Virus record (IMG/VR): IMGVR_UViG_3300032194_000115
Span: 1 to 38,217 of that record
Source of the DNA: a virus
Direction: 5' to 3' (one strand)
DNA length: 38,217 nucleotides
Shown: positions 28,502 to 35,900 of the stretch, piece after piece
How positions within the stretch are numbered: the stretch's first letter is position 1
How the letters are laid out: the number at the start of each line of letters is the position of its first letter
Program-made: the position numbers and the translations under genes
The notes under the pieces: model-generated
Seen by the model: the letters and a program-made list of their open reading frames with translations, nothing else
Told to the model about the DNA's origin: nothing
The model's database searches: none

Positions 28502-28679
28502 TTTCTTCTACTGCTTCTTCAGTAGTGGGTGGGTTTAGCAGGTCTAAGGTCTCCAAACCACCTAGTAGTTTTAGTTTATATTCTTTTGCTTTAACTAAAT
28601 TTGCTTCTAACTCAGCAATCTGCTTATCAGCATTAGCGAGCTGATCGTTAAAGTTTTGTCTTAGTTGTTCAGTGTCCAT
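28488..28679 (-). CDS. Coiled-coil hypothetical protein (63 aa)
   Basis: This 63-residue protein is almost entirely helical with coiled-coil periodicity: MDTEQLRQNFNDQLANADKQ, then IAELEANLVKAKEYKLKLLG. It ends in an acidic, glycine-containing tail (TTEEAVEENGEG). A CATAAATA late promoter lies 28 nt upstream. It overlaps the oxygenase start by 14 nt. Short coiled coils of this kind could serve as trimerisation or chaperone proteins for fibre assembly, since the gene follows the fibre genes, but this is inference. Confidence 0.76.
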   Translation of the reverse strand: MDTEQLRQNFNDQLANADKQIAELEANLVKAKEYKLKLLGGLETLDLLNPPTTEEAVEENGEG

Positions 28680-28706
28680 GTTTTAATAAAAAATGATCTA
28701 TGATTA

Positions 28707-28714
28707 TATTTATG
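28707..28714 (-). promoter_or_regulatory. Putative late promoter of the coiled-coil/oxygenase genes
   Basis: The minus strand reads CATAAATA, 28 nt upstream of the ATG at 28679, at the stop of the 272-residue structural protein. Confidence 0.5.
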
Positions 28715-29528
28715 GAGGTCCTGGTTCATCACCGACGACTCCATCAAATGCTTTGATACTAACGTCCCAGAAATATGAATTGTTGGATGTGCTATCTTGG
28801 TCAGCATCAAAAGCGACTTCATATGTATCAGCACTTCCTTGTAGATTAGCAAACTGACAATTAGTATTAGTACCCTCAGCAAGAGGAGTTCCAGAATAAG
28901 TATTTGCTCCTGCCCAAATTTTTACATTCATTGTTCCAGTTGATGGAACGTAAACAACTTGGTTGGAATAATTTTGTTGGGTAGGGAGATAAGCAATAAA
29001 TGTGCTACCACCAGATGCTGGATAGATATATGGGTAATAACAGTTCCACTGGAAAGCATGTCTAGAACTATTGTTACCCCAAGTCCAACTTGGAGTAGCA
29101 TCAGATTTATAAAAAGCAATTCCATGATCAGCACAAACATGGTTTTTGTCAATGCTAAATCTAACCACTACACTAATGTCACCAGGAATTTCGAGACCAT
29201 CAGTTCTAGTTGGGTAAGATGAAGTACCAAAAGCATTTCCAGTAATAAAGTGTCCTGTACTATTAATTCCGTAGTACGAGGAAGGTTTAGTTCCCTGACC
29301 AGACAAGACCCAAGATGGGTAACTATTTTTAAAATCATCAAACAAATCTGGTAAAACTGATGTCTCTACCCAAGTAGATCCATTCCAAAATTCTACCTTG
29401 CCAAGATCTGTGTTGAGAATAATCTCTCCAACTTGTTTGCTAGAAAGATTAGTTCTTTGTGATGATGTATAATATGGAATATTAAAATTTTTAAAAATAT
29501 TAATATTCGTTGCTGATAGAGTTGACAT
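28710..29528 (-). CDS. Fibre-like structural protein (272 aa)
   Basis: This 272-residue protein begins MSTLSATNINIFKNFNIPYY and residues 1-58 form a module (VGEIILNTDLGKVEFWNGST, ending TWV) that also occurs, alone, in the two 59-residue genes upstream. The remainder is beta-rich with aromatic and Ser/Thr/Asn-rich stretches (ISVVVRFSIDKNHVCADHGI, AFQWNCYYPYIYPASGG, TNCQFANLQGSADTYEVAFD, SYFWDVSIKAFDG) and could be a lectin- or jelly-roll-like receptor domain. It is followed by a late promoter and preceded by the small paralogues. It is probably part of the tail fibre or adsorption apparatus. No specific family is recognised. Confidence 0.82.
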   Translation of the reverse strand: MSTLSATNINIFKNFNIPYYTSSQRTNLSSKQVGEIILNTDLGKVEFWNGSTWVETSVLPDLFDDFKNSYPSWVLSGQGTKPSSYYGINSTGHFITGNAFGTSSYPTRTDGLEIPGDISVVVRFSIDKNHVCADHGIAFYKSDATPSWTWGNNSSRHAFQWNCYYPYIYPASGGSTFIAYLPTQQNYSNQVVYVPSTGTMNVKIWAGANTYSGTPLAEGTNTNCQFANLQGSADTYEVAFDADQDSTSNNSYFWDVSIKAFDGVVGDEPGPP

Positions 29529-29540
29529 AGTATTCTAATC

Positions 29541-29720
29541 TTAGAGTCTAGCTGCTTTCCACTGTGTACCTGTGTAATAATTTATATTACTATCTGAGGT
29601 ATTATAAATCACATCACCAGCTATTGGTGTTAAAGCATTTCTTTGTGCTGTAGTGTAGTTCGGTAATCTCAACCTAGCGTTTTGAGGTAGAGAAATCTGA
29701 TTCGCGTTAACAGTTGACAT
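29541..29720 (-). CDS. 59-residue structural microprotein, fibre-module paralogue 1
   Basis: A 59-residue frame runs from ATG 29718-29720 to TAA 29541-29543. It begins MSTVNANQISLPQNARLRLP, continues with NYTTAQRNALTPIAGDVIYN, and ends YYTGTQWKAARL. 'LPnYTTAQRnaL.p.aGDviYNT......y.G..W' is a module frequent in cyanophage fibre and structural proteins. Its order matches the first 58 residues of the 272-residue protein (YYTSSQRTNL, EIILNTD, FWNGSTWV). It sits 12 nt before that gene and 2 nt after the next paralogue's stop. It may cap or connect fibre subunits. Confidence 0.75.
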   Translation of the reverse strand: MSTVNANQISLPQNARLRLPNYTTAQRNALTPIAGDVIYNTSDSNINYYTGTQWKAARL

Positions 29721-29722
29721 AG

Positions 29723-29902
29723 TTAAATTCCTGTATATTTACTGCCAGTCCAGGTTTTCCAAGCACCGTTGAGAAGAATAGTAGTTCCTACAACAGGAGT
29801 GGCATATTCTGAGAACTTGGCTTCGCTTTCCCATGCGGGAAGTTTTAATCTATTAAAGTCGGATAGATTAGTGACGTTAATTTTTGATGTTTCTGCTGAC
29901 AT
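29723..29902 (-). CDS. 59-residue structural microprotein, fibre-module paralogue 2
   Basis: A 59-residue frame runs from ATG 29900-29902 to TAA 29723-29725. It begins MSAETSKINVTNLSDFNRLK, continues with LPAWESEAKFSEYATPVVGTT, and ends LNGAWKTWTGSKYTGI. Its start follows the giant fibre gene's stop by 6 nt. It shares size, an N-terminal MS... start, and the 'rLkLP' and 'G..W' landmarks with paralogue 1 and the 272-residue protein, although identity is low. This stretch (29529-29908) would otherwise look like a 380-nt gap; it is filled by these two microproteins. Confidence 0.72.
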   Translation of the reverse strand: MSAETSKINVTNLSDFNRLKLPAWESEAKFSEYATPVVGTTILLNGAWKTWTGSKYTGI

Positions 29903-29908
29903 TTTAAA

Positions 29909-32900
29909 TCAATAGATAGTCCAGTTAGATCCCGAACCTACGGTGACTGTTACACCACTATTTATAGTGACAGGACCATAGGCAAAAGCGTTAACATTAT
30001 CTGGGATAGTTGTGTTAGTAGTGATAGTTGCTGCCGCTAATCGGATAACTCCATCAGCACCAACCCATTGTGCTACATCATTGACGTACAGAACACCAGT
30101 CAAGTTGATGTCTCCACCAACTTCTAGTTCTTTGTCGTTATCTGCTAGTGAAGTAACTCCAATACCAACCTTGGAATTTCTGTAGATGTCATTGCCATCA
30201 ATATTCCAGTTAGATCCACTGAAAGCAGTGCCATCTTGATAAAGAGTTCCAGTGAAGTTGACGTTACCACCAATGTTAAGTTGATAATCTTCGGATGGAA
30301 TAGCAGCGTTGATTGAAACTTTATTATTAGTTCCGTTAGCAACTATAACTGGAGTGGCGTGCCAGCCACCTGTTCTTTCATCATTGGAATCAAAAGCAGA
30401 TCTTTCGAGAGAGAATAGATTATCTCCAGGACCAGCAGTGAATCTGAAGTTAGCTTTAGTTACGGTAGTAGCACCTAAAAATTCAGTAACAGCACCAGGG
30501 TTATCTCCATCATCTTGGATGATTAGTTTATCAACCTTAGCATTACCAGCGACATCGAGAACTTCAGTAGCGTCACGACCAATACCAATCTTTTGAGCAA
30601 CCTTTAGATTACCACCTGCTTCAATTCTTAAATATTCAGCGAGGTCAGTAATCGTAGCCTCAGGTCCTGCCGTTGGGTTTCCAGTAATAACAAGGTCTGC
30701 TGTGTTAGAACCAGCATTCTCTCTAAAGATATTCCAAGTATAAGCAGCGCCACTGTTCTGGAAAGCAATACCTTGACTGTTAGCGTTATCCGTTGTTCTA
30801 AGTACAAAGTCGTCAACTGATCCTAATACATGGACAGATAACTTACCATCACTATCTCCAGGTTCGGCACCAATACCAACCTTACCCTGTGCTACATCAA
30901 CAAAGAATAGGTTGTTGTCAGCATCAACCTTGAAGTCTGAACTAACTGTAATACTTCCAGTAACACCTATATTGCCACCAAGAAGATTTAAACCATAACC
31001 ATCGGCAATTTCAAGGTTACCATTAATCGTACCACCGCTGCTGCTTAAGTTTCCAGAAGCAGTACCAGTTAGATCGGCAGTAATGACATTAGCGGCGAAG
31101 TCACCGTTCTTGTCCCTCATAACAACATTTCTGACAATCAGATTTTGTTCTGGGTTAGCAGCATCAAAATCACCACCATCGACACCAGTATAAGTCGAAG
31201 CACTATTTGAGGAAGTAATAGTTACATTGTCAGCGTTCCAAATAACGTTACCATTGATTTTTACATCATTGGTAGTCTTAACCTTGAACTCTAAGTTACC
31301 AGATTGCTCGTCAACTTCGTTGTTGCCACTAGCAACGATAGCAGATTGCCAAGCATCAGCACCTTCTGTGAAGAAACGAAGTGCTGGAGTAGTAGAGTTC
31401 GAACCTTCAACTCTACCCATATTAAGAATAGCAGTTCCACCATCATTGACCAATTCTGCTACTGTATGTGATCCATCCACAACACCATCATTATCAGCAT
31501 CATAGTGAGAAATACCAACGTCTTGATATTCTACTTTAATGTCTACATTAGAAGAATTAGTTCCACCAATACTTCTACCAAGAGTGCTCCAGAATTGTGT
31601 ACTAGAACCAGTAGATGCTGTTGCCGTCACAATAGCATAATTATTTTCAGCATCATTGCTGTCTAAGTATACAAAGACATTTTTGACGATGGCACTACCA
31701 AGATTATCTCCACCAGCGTTGAATACAGTGAAAGGATCACCAACACCGAATGGTTGTGCTGTGAGAGTTGCTTGTAATGATCCAGTAACGTTATCGTTAA
31801 TATAGAATTGATATACAGCAGCTCCCCATCCAAAGATAGAAATGCCATCTAAGAAATTCTTACGTGTTTGCCATGTTGGCAACTTCTCATTTCTGAGAAT
31901 TCCTGTCATCATGTTAGAAGCATTCTGATACCAAGAACCTTCTCTGCCTTCAACTTTGTCAGCATCTAGTCCAGAACCAGCACCATCAGAACCTGATGTC
32001 CAAACTTTATACCAACTCTTGAAGGAATTATCAGAAGTTAGTGAGTTAGATCCTCTAAACCAGAAACCACCACCAGAGTCGTCACCAGGACCATCAGTAA
32101 ATGCTAGTTGCCTAGAACCACCGTCAGATTCACTTGCTCTAATGTTTACAAGTAGATATGGTTTTGGATCATTCTCTGGATCTGGGCAATCGCTAAGACC
32201 CATGACACCATCATTCTTTGGTGTAATTGTAATACCTTCAGCAATCTCCGAAGGTTGAACCACGTCATTAACAGCAGTTTCTTGCCAATATAGTCTTCTT
32301 GTACTACCAGACTGACCACTAATTTCAATAGTATACAATCCAGAAAGTCTGTTAACACCTAGAGTACCTTCTCCTAAGTTAGAAGCATTTAGATAGTAAG
32401 CACCCTCAAATCCATCAAGGCGGTCAGCATCTAGGTTACTAGAATCGCCAGTCTTCAGTCTTACAGATCCATCACCAGCTGTTCCAATCTCGAACTGTGA
32501 CTTATCAAATCTAGCAAGACCCAAGGTTCCATAGTCATCAGTTGTTCCATCAGTAACCCTAGCAATATCGATGGTTGTGTTAGCAAACATCTTGTTGGTG
32601 GTAGACTTCTTAGCTTGAAGTTCTAGGAAGCTACCACTACCCAATTCTGGTGGGAATTCATCAACAATGAAATCAGTGTTGTATCCAGAACCACCATCAA
32701 CAACCACAACTGTAGTTACTACACCAGAAACAACGGTGATATTTGCCGTTAATCCAGTTCCATTTCCACCAGATAGAGAAACGTTACGAGCAATACCATT
32801 TGGTTGGTTGTCTACAGTACATCCACTACCACCATTAGCAATAACAACACTATCAATAAAGTTACCTTGACTGTAGTTCGAAGCAAGTAGGATTGGAGAT

Positions 32901-35900
32901 GGATTTCTGGTAAAGTTAATTATACTTCCAGCAGCAATCGAATCGCTGGTTGGTTTATCTAAGTTGATGGTAATTACTGTTCCGTCCAGAGAAACGGTAA
33001 AGCTAGCGATAATTGTATCCGCTTGAATACCAGTACCAGCAACTTGGTGACCAACAATAACATTTGTGGAATATGGAACTTGAAGTTGAGAACTTGAATC
33101 TCCAACTCCTGCCAGTAGCTTCAAGAAATATCTCTCTTCAGGTCCCTTGAGAGATTGTACTGCTGGTCTATATGATTGGTCTCCTCTCAAGAATGAGAAA
33201 GAGTTAGCAGCATCTGAATTATTTGCTAGACGTGCTGTAGAAATAACACCTGATGTAATGTCAGAAGCAGCGATCTGGTTGGAGGATAGAGATACCCAGT
33301 TGTCGGCATCTGAACCAGAGGTATTAACAACCCTAGTTATAGTTACAGTTGTTGGAGAAGCACTGCTATCTTGAATGGTATCGTTATCAGTAATTTTAAT
33401 ATTGTTAACGATATCACCATACAGTCTGCTTTCAGTTAATGCTTCTGCTGTAGCAGTAGATCCGTCTGGATTGGTTGGAGCATCAATATTTACGCCTGGT
33501 TGTGTAGTATATCCCTTACCACCTGTATATCCATTATCAAAATAAAGATCGATAGTTACAACTTGACCACCACTAATTGTAGCGTTTGCTTTTGCTATAA
33601 CACCACCAGACTGGAGATCACCACCAACGATTTCAACTGGTGGGGCAGTTGTGTATCCAGATCCACCATCAGTAATATTGATTCTGTGAACAACACCTTG
33701 TCTATACTCAGTTGCCTGAATCTTACCACCAGTTACAGATCCTGTGTAAATGTTATTTACAGAGAACGTTAAACCAGTGTCAATTGGGAAAGCAGCGAAC
33801 AAACTGTCGTTGTCGTTGTTTAGAATGAACGATTCTGTTGTGCCAGTACCACCACCTTCTACTGAGTTTTCTTGGATAGCAATATCACCAGCAAGAGCTC
33901 CTTCAATTCTTAATCTCTCTTGCTCTGTATCAACTGTGTATACGTTGAAAGGTCTGATAGGAGGTAACTGGTCGATGTTAATTTGACCAGAGTCAGTCAA
34001 TTCAACCAGTGCTCTAGGAACTGGATTGGTAGAATATGGTTTGTTGATGTAAGGACCAAGGTTATTAACAATAAAGTCTCTAACTGCTTTCTGAGTAGAG
34101 ATCAAGCTGTTAGAAGACTGGGATCCACCAAGAGTATTGTCGGAGGAGAATCCAGTAACAACAACGTCACCGCCCTTCAGTTTCAAGAATTCAACTTCCG
34201 AGATCGAAACCGTACCTGTAAAGGTAATAGCACCAGTTCTGTTTTCGATCTTAGCGAATGTACCAACCTTGAAGTCACCAAGTTCGTCTGTGCCAGAAAC
34301 ATAAACACGACCATAGTTTTGAGGAACTTGCTCGTATGCTTCAATCTTAACTCCACCGTTTTCTGGTAGAGCATTGTAGTCAACACCAGAACCAGCAAAT
34401 TCCCAAGTGTGAGAAGAAGAGTTAACAATAGAAGGTCTGTGTAGTCTAATGGTCTTACCCAACATCGTGCTGTTAGATACAGCAAATCCTGTATCAATGT
34501 CGGTAAAGTCTGTTGGCAATCCATTACCAGATTCTAATGTGATAACGGCAGGAGCACCAGCAGCACCACCAGTAACAGCATCAATGAAATATTCCAGAGA
34601 TGTGTTGGTATTTCTATAACCATCAATCTTGACGATATAGTGCTCAAGTGGTTTTCTTCCAAGACCACTGACTTCGAAGGTTGTTTTACCAGTAACAGTC
34701 TGACCAACTTCTGTAATTAGACCAATGTCAAAGTCATATGCTGTATCTCTAAAACCAACACCACGGAGAGCGTACTTACCAAAGTTAGTAGCGGAGTTGG
34801 TGATAGAACAATATCCACCAGATTCAGCGAGGACGCCATCTTCACAGAAAATAACAAAGACCGAAACTAACTGGGTATAACCATCATTGACGATCTTATA
34901 TCCAGTACCACCAAAGGAGACAATGGTGAATGCCGAAGCAACCATTGATTTACCCTGATTAGGGAATGTAGCAGAACCATCTGGTTGTAGTCCAGGGAAT
35001 GGGCAGTTGGGTTGCTTGACCTTAGAACCATCAACCTCAGCACCGCCACCACCTTTGAAGGAGATAACAGAAGAGTTCTGAGTGTATGGCGATGCTTCGA
35101 TGATTGGGTAATCATCATAAGTAGCTCTTACAGTAACTCTAGTTCCGTTAGTGTCATAAATGTAAGAACTTGGGTACGAGATAATCTGACTGTAATCGTA
35201 CAGTGTGCCATATGTTCTTTCGGTGTCTCCAGGAAGAATAGTACCACTTAAAATATCATCAAGGAGAGTGAATTCTGTTTCAATAGCAGTGTTAACACCA
35301 TCACAAATTGGGTTAGAACCATCTAGAAGAATGTTCCAATCTTCAAACTGTGGAATTTCATTAACGGTATCAACGGGATCATAGATTAAAATAGTTCCAT
35401 TTGCTAAAGCACTAACATACGTATGAGATACTCCAGCAGCAGATCCAGCGTTACCAACATTAGTAGTAATAGTTGTAAATCCACCAGATGATGTGACGTT
35501 ACTAATTGTTTGACTTCTTCCATAATTAGCATCGCCTGGTTGTGGACTTGGGTGATCACCACCTGAACCAGAAGAACAATTGAAAGTAAGTGCTCCCTCT
35601 ACGAAAGCAACTTTATCATTTGTTGTTGGAGAAGTTAATGGTGTTGGGAAAGTTACAGTTAGAATACCAGTATCAGCAGCGTACGTTGCGCTGGTAGGAG
35701 ATACTGAAACAACATTACCAGCATTAGACCAGTTTCTAGATGCTCTTTGAGCATGTAATTTTACTCTTGAGAAAGCATATAAAGTCTCATCTTTTTGTGC
35801 TTCTGGAATGCCAGTTAATGTTGCTCCACTAAAGTAGAATTCGGCAGCATTGACAATACCAGCATTTCCTCCCAAAGCGAGGTCACGAATAACACCAGAT

